Part shown: positions 39,238-48,361 of the stretch, in pieces
Position numbering within the stretch: position 1 is the stretch's first letter
Layout: each line of letters begins with the position of its first letter
Assembly: GCF_017355935.1 (NCBI RefSeq)
Contig: NZ_JAFIQT010000002.1
Coordinates: forward strand, 744,001 to 808,000
Direction of reading: 5' to 3'
DNA from: Telluribacter humicola
Lineage (GTDB): Bacteria > Bacteroidota > Bacteroidia > Cytophagales > Spirosomataceae
Length of the DNA: 64,000 bases
Notes under the pieces: model-generated
What the model saw: the letters and a program-made list of their open reading frames with translations, nothing else
What the model was told of the DNA's origin: nothing
The model's database searches: none
Translations under genes and position numbers: made by a program

Positions 39238-39268
39238 GACCTCCTGAATCACACAGATTCAGGAGGTC
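39238..39268 (-). terminator. Terminator after the gamma-glutamyltransferase gene
   Basis: Perfect 13-bp stem (39238-39250 and 39256-39268) with 5-nt loop, 45 nt past the ggt stop. Confidence 0.8.
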
Positions 39269-39312
39269 CTAATGTAGGCGTATACCTGTATAAATAGCTG
39301 CTGTAAAAGCGG

Positions 39313-41001
39313 TTAATAGCCGGTAGCCTGTCCGTCTTTTCGGGCGTCTGAGCCACCGTAGTATACTTTTCCGTCGTATCGGATGGCCTGGTAGCCACCA
39401 AAGAATCCATAGTCAAACTGGACCACATGGCCCCGCCGCATAAGCTCACGAATGGTTTCATACGAAAAGCCCGACTCAACCGCTGTAGTACCTACGGTAG
39501 TCGTGTGTCCCTGAGCGGGGAAGGTACCGTGGTGGTTGATCCGGGGAGCGTCCCCAGCCTCCTGCACATCCATACCAAAGTCAATCATATTGGTCAGTAC
39601 CTGTACGTGCCCCTGTGCCTGCATATCGCCACCCAGTACACCGAAGCTCAGGTAGGGGAGCCCCTCTTTGGTAACGAAGCCGGGTATAATGGTATGGAAG
39701 GGACGCTTGCCCGGTGCGTAGCCATTGATATGCTTATCCTGTAGTTCAAAGCCACTGCCACGGTTATGGAGCACAAAGCCAACTCCCTGAGGTACCTCAA
39801 ACGATCCGAATACGTACGCGTTGCTCTGAATAAGCGATACCATATTGCCCTCCGCGTCAGCGGTAGTCAGGTACACGGTATGCTGAGGTCCGGGTTTGCC
39901 AGCCTGGTACACGCCAGCCTTGTCTTTGTTGATCAGCTTGCGGCGTTCGGCGGCGTATTCCTTTGAGATTAACTGTTGGGTAGGGAGCTTGGAAAAAGCC
40001 GGGTCACCGTAGTAGGTAGCCATATCTTCAAATGCCAGTTTTTTGGCTTCGGCCAGCAGGTGCAGATAATCTGCACTACCAAAGCCGGCAGCTTTCAGGT
40101 CAAAGCCCTCGAGTATATTGAGCATCTGTAGGGCGGCGATGCCCTGTCCGTTGGGGGGTAGCTCCCACACATCATACCCCCGGTAGTTGGTTGACACCGG
40201 CTCGACCCACTCAGAAGAATGACGTGCCAGATCTTCTGCTGACAGAAACCCGCCTTCTTTGAGTACATGATCGGCGATGGCTTTGGCAATGGGACCTTTA
40301 TAGAAGGCATCCCGCCCGCCCTTACTTATAGCTTCCAGCGTACGGGCCAGATCAGGATTTTGGAATAGTTCTCCTTTTACGGGAAACTTCCCGTTGGGCA
40401 TGTACACCTGCCGGAAGGTAGATCGTTTATCCAAGGCTTCTTTTTGGGCATCGTAGGTAATGCGCATCCAGTCGGCTACCTCGGCCGTTACGGGTACCCC
40501 TTCACGGGCGTAGGTAATGGTGGGGGAAAGCAGGGCCGGCATAGGGAGCTTACCAAACCGACCGTGGAGTTGATACCAGCCATCCACACAGCCGGGTACT
40601 GTTACAGACAGAGGGCCACGAATAGGTACTTGTTTGAGCCCTTTTTCCTGAAAGTACTCCATGGAGAGGGCTTGGGGAGAGCGTCCGCTGGCATTCAGCC
40701 CGAAGAGCTTCTTTTGCTTCGCGTCCCACACAATAGCGAACAGGTCCCCGCCCGGACCACACATGGCTGGGTCGGTCAGTGCCAGCATGGCGTTAATGGC
40801 AATGGCTGCGTCTACAGCGCTGCCTCCTTTTTTCAGGATTTCGATCCCTACCTGATTGGCCAGCGGATTGCTCGACGCGACCATACCGTGGGGGGCAATA
40901 ACCTCCGAGCGGGTAGCAAAGCTACGGCCAGAAAGCCGGTCCTGTGCCTGAGAAAAGAGGGAAATAAAGAGAATGGATACTACTGCTACTACTTTTTTCA
41001 T
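39313..41001 (-). CDS. ggt: Gamma-glutamyltransferase
   Basis: A 562-residue periplasmic N-terminal nucleophile hydrolase. Signal peptide ends near L-F-S-Q-A-Q. The proenzyme cleaves before the Thr of H-T-V-Y-L-T-T-A-D (about residue 370), giving large and small subunits. Other motifs: the glycine-rich G-G-D-M-Q-A-Q-G-H-V-Q near 460 and N-P-L-A-N-Q-V-G. It transfers or hydrolyses gamma-glutamyl groups of glutathione and related compounds. Confidence 0.95.
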   Translation of the reverse strand: MKKVVAVVSILFISLFSQAQDRLSGRSFATRSEVIAPHGMVASSNPLANQVGIEILKKGGSAVDAAIAINAMLALTDPAMCGPGGDLFAIVWDAKQKKLFGLNASGRSPQALSMEYFQEKGLKQVPIRGPLSVTVPGCVDGWYQLHGRFGKLPMPALLSPTITYAREGVPVTAEVADWMRITYDAQKEALDKRSTFRQVYMPNGKFPVKGELFQNPDLARTLEAISKGGRDAFYKGPIAKAIADHVLKEGGFLSAEDLARHSSEWVEPVSTNYRGYDVWELPPNGQGIAALQMLNILEGFDLKAAGFGSADYLHLLAEAKKLAFEDMATYYGDPAFSKLPTQQLISKEYAAERRKLINKDKAGVYQAGKPGPQHTVYLTTADAEGNMVSLIQSNAYVFGSFEVPQGVGFVLHNRGSGFELQDKHINGYAPGKRPFHTIIPGFVTKEGLPYLSFGVLGGDMQAQGHVQVLTNMIDFGMDVQEAGDAPRINHHGTFPAQGHTTTVGTTAVESGFSYETIRELMRRGHVVQFDYGFFGGYQAIRYDGKVYYGGSDARKDGQATGY

Positions 41002-41135
41002 GAAATGTTAGGTACCTGGAGAAATGCGGGATTAATACCAGCAGAAGTATCCGGAGCCTTGATTTTACTCTTTTGCAGCGTTCTTTCCGCCTTCTGTGCT
41101 ATGTAAATTAATCTGCCTCAGGCATGCACCGTGGT

Positions 41136-44100
41136 TTACATAGGTAAGTATATGGTAAAAGTGGCACCCTGGCCTTCTACACCCGTGGCGGTAATGTACC
41201 CGCCGTGGTTCTCGACTATCTTCTTACAAATAGCCAGTCCGATACCGGTACCACTGTACTTTTGACGGTCGTTGAGCCGCTGAAAAATGGTGAATATTTT
41301 ATCCACGTATTCCTGCGAGAATCCAATACCATTGTCTTCAAAAGTGAGCTCGAGGTAGTTGCCTTCGGCTTCCTGAGGTAGGTGGGGAGTCTCGCTGGGG
41401 GAAGCAACGGTACGGGCACTTACATTGATGACGGGGGCGCGTTCGGTAAATTTCAGCGCATTACTGATCAGATTATAAAACAGCTGGTTGAGCTGAACGG
41501 GAACCCCCATGATCGTCGGAAGTGGCGTACTGATTATTTTAGCGTTTTTCTGGCGGATCAGTACCTCAAAATCCTCCCTGATATATTCCATGATCTGATC
41601 AAGATTAACCGGTTCAAAGTGCAGTTCGGCCTTATTGACCCGCGAGTAGTTGAGCAGGTCCTTAATAAGTACTGACATGCGCTGGGCTGAGGCATTGATC
41701 TTCTGTAAGTAGCTGGTGGCGTCGAAAGCGGGATCTTTCACCTTGGCCAGTACCATGTCCGAAAACGTCTGTATCTTCCGCAGAGGCTCCTGCAGGTCAT
41801 GGCTGGACACGTAGGCAAACTGTTCGAGCTCCTGATTGGTCCGTTTCAGTTCCTGGTTTTTCTTTTCCAGTTCGGCCGTTCTTTCTTCTACTTTCTTTTC
41901 CAGCTCATGGGCACTGATTTGAGCCAGCTGTCTGGCCCGGACCAGATCCGTAATTTCATGACCAACGATCATGATGCCGGTTACCTTGCCGTTTTCGTCG
42001 CGCATGGGTTCATAAACAAACTGCGCGTAGATAGTCGTCAGGCTGCCGTTGCGCATGAGGTTGACGGGAGATTCAGCCGTTACAAAGCGTTTGCCCTCGC
42101 TGTATACCTGATTGGAAATTTCCTCGAGTGGGGTCCCCCGCAGCTCCGGAAATACAACCATCGCCGGTTTATTAAGGACCTGTTCGGCGGTTCTATCCCA
42201 TATCTCCAGCGCACGATCGTTGGCCAGTTCTATTACATGATTAACACCACGGGTAATAGCAACCGCCATCGGTACCTGCAGGAACAGGTTTCTGAGCTGG
42301 GTTTCATTGTGGCTGCGTACACGGGCTATCTTGATCTGAGACTTGATTTTTGTAATTAATTCTTTACCCGAAAATGGCTTCACCAGGTAGTCATCGGCAC
42401 CCGCTTCCAGTCCATCAAGACGGGCTTCTTCACCGGCACGCGCAGATAGCAGAATAACCGGTATACGGGCTGTTTCGGGCTTACGCTTGAGTCGGCTCAG
42501 CAGTTCCTTGCCACCCATGACTGGCATCATCACATCGCTGATGATCAGATCCGGTAGTTGACGGCCTATCCGGTCCAGAGCCGACCTGCCGTTGGCCGCC
42601 GTGCGTACCAGGAAGTGTGGCGCAAGCAGCCGCTGCAGGTACGCACGCATGTCATGGTTGTCATCCACAATCAGAATATTCGCCACCGGTTCCTGTCTGG
42701 ACAGGGTATCGTCTTCAGAGATATAACCCGGATCGGGCGCAATCCATTTTGGACTAACTGTTTCGGTTTCTACCAATGGAGCTACCTCCTGCACAAAAGC
42801 CCGCAGCAGGTAAGAGCCTTCTGTTTGTACCTGTTGCTCCGAAACCTGCTCCGGCGGCAGGTGGGCCTTTCCCAATGGAATAGATACCCTAAAGGTACTG
42901 CCCTGTCCGCTGGTACTTTGTACCTGGATCTGCCCTTGATGCAGCTTGATCAGTTCATGTACCATGGATAAGCCGATACCGGTACCTTCATGGGTGCGGC
43001 CTACTGTAGTAGGTACCCGGTGGAAGCGCTCAAACATACGGGGTAACTCTTCCTTAGGTATACCTACGCCCGTATCCTCTACGCAGAATACCGCCCAGTC
43101 ACCTTCACGTTTCAGACTTACATGAATGCTACCTTTGAGCGTATACTTAAAGGCATTGGATAGTAAATTAAGGACAATCTTCTCCCACATTTCACGATCA
43201 ACGTACACCGGGCAGCCGAGCGACTCACACTCTACTTCAAACTGTAGCCCCGCCTTCTCGATAATAGTCCGAAAGCCACTGGACAAGTCTTTGGTGAGAG
43301 CTCCCAGGTTGACTGGTACGTAACGAGCCTGAACCCTGCCCGCTTCCAGCCGGCTAAACTCAAGCAGGCTGTTGACTAACCTCTGGAGCCGTAGCGCATT
43401 GCGGTAGGAGACTTCCAGATTCTGGGAGAGTGGAGCAGGTAGCTCTTCGGCTTTACCCAGCAACTCCTCAAGTGGACCCAGGATCAGGGTGAGGGGTGTA
43501 CGGAATTCGTGGCTGACATTGCTGAAAAAGGCGGTTTTGACTTTATCAATCTCAGTCAGCGCTTCGGCGCGCCGCCGCTCTTCTTCGTACGCCCGGGCGT
43601 TGATAAAGGCGGTAGAAATATGGCTGGCTATGGATTCAATAAATCCCTGATATTCCTTGTCAAGCTCCCGGCGTGAACTGATACCGGTAATGATAAAACC
43701 CGACAGGCCGGAAGATGCCATCTTTATGGGTACAATTAGTGCTTCGTTGATCGGCTCCGGCCACACGCCTTCGGGTATTTTGCCAAAGCGGACCGACAGA
43801 TCACTCATATACTTAGGCTGACCCGTTTTTAGTACCTCCGATAGCGGCCATACCCGGTCTTCCTCACCTTCCAATAATGAAAGTGTTCTAGGACAGATAT
43901 TTTCACTCAGTGTAATACCGGTGGTCGCTATCAGATGAGCTTCCTGCTGGAATCCTGATTTTTCTCCCAACCTGTACAGCAGAAAAAAGGGTAGGTCTTT
44001 GTCTGAACCTTTGAGCGCCTTGACTACCAGCTTGCCGACCTCATTGACCGACCGGCATCTGTTCGTGCTTTCGACCAGCGTCTGCAGTATGTGCGTACGT

Positions 44101-44591
44101 CGTTCGCTGATAACGCGGTAGGTAGTTTCTATAACAGCGTTAAAAATACCTTCTACCGAGCCACCTTCGCCCCGAATGGGAGTAAAAGTATAGTCAAAGT
44201 AGCACTCTTCGGTGTAGCCATGCCGTTGCATCGGTAGCAGTTCGTCTTTTGACCGGGTAGCCTCACCAGTCTTTACAACATGCTCAAATAGGGGGCCAAT
44301 GGTATCCCACAGCTCCGGCCATACTTCCCGGGCCGGACGCCCCAGTGCCCAGGGGTGCTTCTTGCCCGGTATTGGACTCCAGGCATCATTGTATAATAGC
44401 GTCAGTTCCTGTCCCCAGTACAATGCAATCGGAAAACCTGAACCCAGGCAGATACTTAGAGCGGATCGTAAGCTTTGGGGCCAGTAATCTACCTCTCCAA
44501 GCGGAGTCATGCTCCAGTCCATGGAACGTATCAGTTCGCCTAATTCACCACCTCCCGACAGAAATTGATGCGTAGTTTCAGCCTGTTTCAT
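41136..44591 (-). CDS. Hybrid sensor kinase with two histidine kinase cores and a receiver
   Basis: An 1151-residue cytosolic multidomain signalling protein. Order: PAS-like (about 20-165), GAF (about 175-345), first HisKA with phospho-acceptor H361 in N-V-S-H-E-F-R-T-P, first HATPase, receiver with D686 in I-I-S-D-V-M-M-P, PAS (about 770-890), a Glu-rich coiled coil (about 900-925), a second HisKA with H931 in V-S-S-H-D-L-Q-E-P, and a second HATPase to the end. No transmembrane helix or output DNA-binding domain is seen. Two complete kinase cores flanking a receiver suggests an internal phosphorelay. Orphan: no cognate regulator adjacent. Confidence 0.9.
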   Translation of the reverse strand: MKQAETTHQFLSGGGELGELIRSMDWSMTPLGEVDYWPQSLRSALSICLGSGFPIALYWGQELTLLYNDAWSPIPGKKHPWALGRPAREVWPELWDTIGPLFEHVVKTGEATRSKDELLPMQRHGYTEECYFDYTFTPIRGEGGSVEGIFNAVIETTYRVISERRTHILQTLVESTNRCRSVNEVGKLVVKALKGSDKDLPFFLLYRLGEKSGFQQEAHLIATTGITLSENICPRTLSLLEGEEDRVWPLSEVLKTGQPKYMSDLSVRFGKIPEGVWPEPINEALIVPIKMASSGLSGFIITGISSRRELDKEYQGFIESIASHISTAFINARAYEEERRRAEALTEIDKVKTAFFSNVSHEFRTPLTLILGPLEELLGKAEELPAPLSQNLEVSYRNALRLQRLVNSLLEFSRLEAGRVQARYVPVNLGALTKDLSSGFRTIIEKAGLQFEVECESLGCPVYVDREMWEKIVLNLLSNAFKYTLKGSIHVSLKREGDWAVFCVEDTGVGIPKEELPRMFERFHRVPTTVGRTHEGTGIGLSMVHELIKLHQGQIQVQSTSGQGSTFRVSIPLGKAHLPPEQVSEQQVQTEGSYLLRAFVQEVAPLVETETVSPKWIAPDPGYISEDDTLSRQEPVANILIVDDNHDMRAYLQRLLAPHFLVRTAANGRSALDRIGRQLPDLIISDVMMPVMGGKELLSRLKRKPETARIPVILLSARAGEEARLDGLEAGADDYLVKPFSGKELITKIKSQIKIARVRSHNETQLRNLFLQVPMAVAITRGVNHVIELANDRALEIWDRTAEQVLNKPAMVVFPELRGTPLEEISNQVYSEGKRFVTAESPVNLMRNGSLTTIYAQFVYEPMRDENGKVTGIMIVGHEITDLVRARQLAQISAHELEKKVEERTAELEKKNQELKRTNQELEQFAYVSSHDLQEPLRKIQTFSDMVLAKVKDPAFDATSYLQKINASAQRMSVLIKDLLNYSRVNKAELHFEPVNLDQIMEYIREDFEVLIRQKNAKIISTPLPTIMGVPVQLNQLFYNLISNALKFTERAPVINVSARTVASPSETPHLPQEAEGNYLELTFEDNGIGFSQEYVDKIFTIFQRLNDRQKYSGTGIGLAICKKIVENHGGYITATGVEGQGATFTIYLPM

Positions 44592-44748
44592 AGTATGGAC
44601 TGCGTAAGGGGTTCAGAAAGAAAAAGCGGACATAGTACCCGGAAAGCCGTACTACATCGGAGCGATAGATTCAGGAAATACTTTATAGAGAAGGGCTTTC
44701 AAATTAAGTCAAATAGGTATAATAAAAAAAAGCAGGATGCCTTATGCA

Positions 44749-45204
44749 TTAGATAAATATGCCACTGCGTATCGTATTCCACTGGATTTTAGTCATCTCG
44801 TAGCGTACTTCCCCATTGGGTTGTATACCTGCCCTAGTCCAGCCAGCCCTGTTGTAGAAGACATCCGCGCGTGATCCCACTTCGGTACCAAGCCATAATC
44901 TATCAACAGGCTGCTCAAAACTCCAGTCGAGCATCAAGTCATGGAGCTTCCGGCCGATGCCTCTTTTCTCATAGTCTGGTGAGATAAATAAGGCCCAGAT
45001 GTTGTGCTGCTGCAGATCCACAATACTAAACCCTACGAGTTGTCCATCTGCTTCACAAACCCACCCTTTTCCACCGTTCCGGAGTATCGACAGGTAATGA
45101 TCTTCCGTAACCAGGCTCAGGTCAGAAAGCTGGTTCTCTTTGACAGTAAGCCGCACGACCATCATAGCAGGGAAGTCGGAAGGTAGTGCTTCGCGAAAAT
45201 GCAT
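44749..45204 (-). CDS. GNAT N-acetyltransferase
   Basis: A 151-residue single-domain GNAT acetyltransferase. The acetyl-CoA motif is I-S-P-D-Y-E-K-R-G-I-G-R-K-L-H (Q/R-x-x-G-x-G/A variant). The late strand is W-L-G-T-E-V and the final helix F-Y-N-R-A-G-W. Acceptor unknown. Confidence 0.85.
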   Translation of the reverse strand: MHFREALPSDFPAMMVVRLTVKENQLSDLSLVTEDHYLSILRNGGKGWVCEADGQLVGFSIVDLQQHNIWALFISPDYEKRGIGRKLHDLMLDWSFEQPVDRLWLGTEVGSRADVFYNRAGWTRAGIQPNGEVRYEMTKIQWNTIRSGIFI

Positions 45205-45236
45205 AGGGCTTTGGTGATGGTATGGTCAAAAACAAA

Positions 45237-45261
45237 TAAAGGAAGACAGACGCTTCCTTTA
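45237..45261 (-). terminator. Terminator after the nucleotide pyrophosphatase gene
   Basis: Stem TAAAGGAAG (45237-45245) with CTTCCTTTA (45253-45261) between the phosphodiesterase stop and the GNAT start. Confidence 0.6.
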
Positions 45262-45315
45262 CCTGTGAAAATAAACAAAGAAAATAGAGTAAAGCCCTGG
45301 GGCTATTTCCCCGAG

Positions 45316-46584
45316 CTATTTGATGATCTGCTGCAGTACCTTCTTTTTCCCATCAATTACTTTCTTCTTATACTTCAGGTCCAGGATGTTAGCTACCAGC
45401 GGGTATACGTGTATATTCTCAAAAGTGTCAATTTTGACTCCCTCCCTGAAAGATGGCCCCCAGGCGTAGAAGGTAGCATGCATGTCAGGTATCCGGGGAT
45501 CAAATCCGTGTTTACCAGGAGTAACCTTCCGGTTTGAGATGTTAAAGACCTTGGGAGGACGAGGTACCAGCAGGATATCGCCGATGCGGTTGTAGCGGTC
45601 ATCCTTCTTGCTGTAGTGCCAGTGGGCCGGTGTTGACTCGGTCAGGTACACATCATAGTCTTTAGCCTCTTTTTTAAGCGCTTCATAAGTCGACTTAACC
45701 GCTTTTTTATCCTTAGCGTACAGGTGCAGCATCACATCACCGGAGGGGATGATAAACTGGCTGGTGTCAATGGACGCTGGCAGTGACAGGGTATTTTGAG
45801 TATCCACCTGTGTCATACCATGATCGGATACAAAAATATAGTTAACCGGTAGTTGCAGGGAGTCAACCGTTGCCACCAGCTTGCCTATGCTCTCGTCCAC
45901 AAATCTGACAGCTTCGCCAGCTTCTTTGGAATCGGGACCATAAGTGTGGGCTTCGTGATCCACTTCCGGAAAGTAGAAGGTGATAAGGTGAGGGCGCTTC
46001 TCTTCCGGTAGCTGCAGCCATTCCTTCACGGTTTGAATACGGGTATCAATGGGGATCTTCTCATTGTAGATATAGTAGTAGGAGGGATGGGTGCCCTGGA
46101 TGGCACTCTCCGAGGCTACCCAGTAAAAGCTGGCACTCAGCATACGCTGCTGCTCCGCCAGTACCCACAAAGGAGTCCCCCCGTACCAGGAGCTATCCGC
46201 TACGGCCCGCTTGTTGCTCATCGAGTAGCGCATCTTTTTGCTTTCGTCGTAGAAGGTGTTGTTGACCAGGCCGTGGTGCGCCGGGTACAGCCCTGTTACG
46301 ATCGTATAGTGGTTGGGGAAGGTCAACGAAGGAAAGGAGGGAAGCATAGCCGACGCGGCTACTCCCTGTCCGCTCAGTCGCAGCAGGTTTTGAGCCCCAT
46401 ACTTTTTGGCGAAATCATGCCGGAAACCATCCGCTGAGATAAGTATAATGTAGGGTTTCTGTTGTTGCTGAGTACTGTTGGTCCGGTTAGGTACTACCTT
46501 CTGGGTCAGGTCCTGCCCATTGGCTACGCCGGTAAAGAATAGAGTAGCCAGTAAGTAGACAGAAAGTATTCGGGGTATTAGCAT
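45316..46584 (-). CDS. Nucleotide pyrophosphatase/phosphodiesterase family protein
   Basis: A 422-residue exported alkaline-phosphatase-fold enzyme. Signal peptide ends near G-V-A-N-G. The catalytic Thr lies in F-P-N-H-Y-T; metal ligands appear in I-S-A-D-G-F-R, D-H-E-A-H, and S-D-H-G-M-T with a last His in K-H-G-F-D. This is the ectonucleotide pyrophosphatase (NPP) pattern, hydrolysing phosphodiester or pyrophosphate bonds of nucleotides or lipids in the periplasm. Substrate is open. Confidence 0.9.
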   Translation of the reverse strand: MLIPRILSVYLLATLFFTGVANGQDLTQKVVPNRTNSTQQQQKPYIILISADGFRHDFAKKYGAQNLLRLSGQGVAASAMLPSFPSLTFPNHYTIVTGLYPAHHGLVNNTFYDESKKMRYSMSNKRAVADSSWYGGTPLWVLAEQQRMLSASFYWVASESAIQGTHPSYYYIYNEKIPIDTRIQTVKEWLQLPEEKRPHLITFYFPEVDHEAHTYGPDSKEAGEAVRFVDESIGKLVATVDSLQLPVNYIFVSDHGMTQVDTQNTLSLPASIDTSQFIIPSGDVMLHLYAKDKKAVKSTYEALKKEAKDYDVYLTESTPAHWHYSKKDDRYNRIGDILLVPRPPKVFNISNRKVTPGKHGFDPRIPDMHATFYAWGPSFREGVKIDTFENIHVYPLVANILDLKYKKKVIDGKKKVLQQIIK

Positions 46585-46735
46585 TATAGATGTTTTTATG
46601 ATCGGGGTTGATTATTCAAAATAACAAAAACGTTAGTAAAACAACGTTACGGGAATATTACTTTTTGTGGCTGATGATAGTGCATAATTTTCGAAGGCAG
46701 GGGCTGACACTGGAGTACCTTCAGTATGAATAACA

Positions 46736-46765
46736 AAAAAGGGAGGCTCATGAGCCTCCCTTTTT
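46736..46765 (-). terminator. gltBD terminator
   Basis: Perfect 15-bp palindrome with A and T tracts, 20 nt past the gltD stop. Confidence 0.95.
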
Positions 46766-46785
46766 CAAAAACTATATTCTATTAC

Positions 46786-48300
46786 TTACACGTGAGCGAA
46801 AGTAGGATTCAGCATAGATACGGCCTTAGCTTCCAGGAGTGACTCACCCATCAGGTACTCATCCACGGCACGGGCGGCTTCGCGTCCTTCGCTGATAGCC
46901 CATACGACCAGCGACTGACCGCGACGGCTATCACCGGCTGCAAACACTTTTTCGTTGCTGATCGTCTGGTAGCCGTTGACTTTGGTCTTGACATTACCAC
47001 GCTCGTCAAATTCCAGTCCCAGGTCATTCAGCAGGCCTTCCTGTTGTGGATGGAGGAATCCGGCGGCTAGCAGAGCCAGGTCACAAGGAATTTCTTCTTC
47101 GGTACCAGGAATCTCCTGCATACTCATACGGCCTGTCTCAGGATCTTTCTGCCAGTCGAGTTTAACGATCTTCAGGGCTTTCAGATTACCGTTTTCGTCA
47201 CCAATGAACTCTTTGGTATTGATAGCCCACTGACGCTCGCAACCTTCTTCGTGCGACGTAGAGGTACGCAGCATCATCGGCCAGTTAGGCCATGGTGTTG
47301 TGATATCACGGGTAGCAGATGGCATTGGCATCAGCTCAATCTGGGTTACGGACTTAGCTCCGTGACGGTTAGAGGTACCTACACAGTCAGAACCGGTATC
47401 ACCACCACCAATCACTACTACATGCTTGTCAGTAGCCAGTAGTTCACCATTCTGGTAGGCAGCACCCCGGTGATCTTTTACGCGGGCGATATCGGCCACC
47501 CGCTTGTTCTGCTGGCTCAGGAATTCCATTGCGAAGTACACGCCATTGAAGTGACGTCCCTGGATTTTGAGGTCGCGGGGTACGGTAGAGCCGGTAGACA
47601 GTACAATAGCATCGAAATCGCGGAGCAATTCATCAACCTTGATATCTACGCCAACGTTAACGCCGGTGCGGAATTCAACGCCTTCCTGCGCCATTACTTC
47701 CAGGCGACGGTCAATAAAGCGTTTCTCCAGTTTAAAATCAGGTATACCGTAGCGCAGCAGACCACCGATCTGATCGGCACGCTCCAGAAGCGTTACCGTA
47801 TGACCAGCCTGGTTGAGCTGCGAAGCAGCGGCCATTCCGGCAGGTCCTGAACCAATGACGGCTACTTTCTTGCCGGTGCGCTTCTTGGGAAGGCGGGGTT
47901 TTACCAGCCCCAATTCAAAGGCCTTCTCAGCGATTGATTTCTCAATGAACTCAATGGCAACCGGTGGCTTATTAATACCCAGTACACACGAAGCCTCACA
48001 CGGAGCCGGACAGATACGTCCGGTGAACTCAGGGAAGTTGTTGGTTGAAGACAGGATCTCATACGCAAGAGCCCAGTTCTGGTCGTACACAGCGTCATTA
48101 AACTCAGGAATGATGTTTCCGAGCGGACAGCCATTGTGACAGAAGGGGACACCGCAGTCCATACAGCGGGCAGCCTGCTTTTGTGACTGCTCATCGCTGT
48201 GCTGCGTTTCGATCTCCTGGTAATCTTTTACGCGTTGTTCAATACTACGCTTCTTAGGCAGTTCGCGATCAAATTCTAAAAATCCGGTGGGCTTTCCCAT
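46786..48300 (-). CDS. gltD: Glutamate synthase small subunit
   Basis: A 504-residue NADPH-dependent subunit of GOGAT. The N-terminal [4Fe-4S] cysteines lie in C-M-D-C-G-V-P-F-C-H-N-G-C-P and C-P-A-P-C-E-A-S-C. FAD motif G-S-G-P-A-G-M-A-A-A; NADPH motif V-I-G-G-G-D-T-G-S-D; the second FAD motif F-A-A-G-D-S-R-R-G is near the end. It passes electrons to GltB, encoded 61 nt upstream on the same strand, in an operon. Confidence 0.98.
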   Translation of the reverse strand: MGKPTGFLEFDRELPKKRSIEQRVKDYQEIETQHSDEQSQKQAARCMDCGVPFCHNGCPLGNIIPEFNDAVYDQNWALAYEILSSTNNFPEFTGRICPAPCEASCVLGINKPPVAIEFIEKSIAEKAFELGLVKPRLPKKRTGKKVAVIGSGPAGMAAASQLNQAGHTVTLLERADQIGGLLRYGIPDFKLEKRFIDRRLEVMAQEGVEFRTGVNVGVDIKVDELLRDFDAIVLSTGSTVPRDLKIQGRHFNGVYFAMEFLSQQNKRVADIARVKDHRGAAYQNGELLATDKHVVVIGGGDTGSDCVGTSNRHGAKSVTQIELMPMPSATRDITTPWPNWPMMLRTSTSHEEGCERQWAINTKEFIGDENGNLKALKIVKLDWQKDPETGRMSMQEIPGTEEEIPCDLALLAAGFLHPQQEGLLNDLGLEFDERGNVKTKVNGYQTISNEKVFAAGDSRRGQSLVVWAISEGREAARAVDEYLMGESLLEAKAVSMLNPTFAHV

Positions 48301-48361
48301 ACCTATATATACTTATCTCTTGGTCTAAACTTGAATAATAACTTACACAGACGGGCAATGC

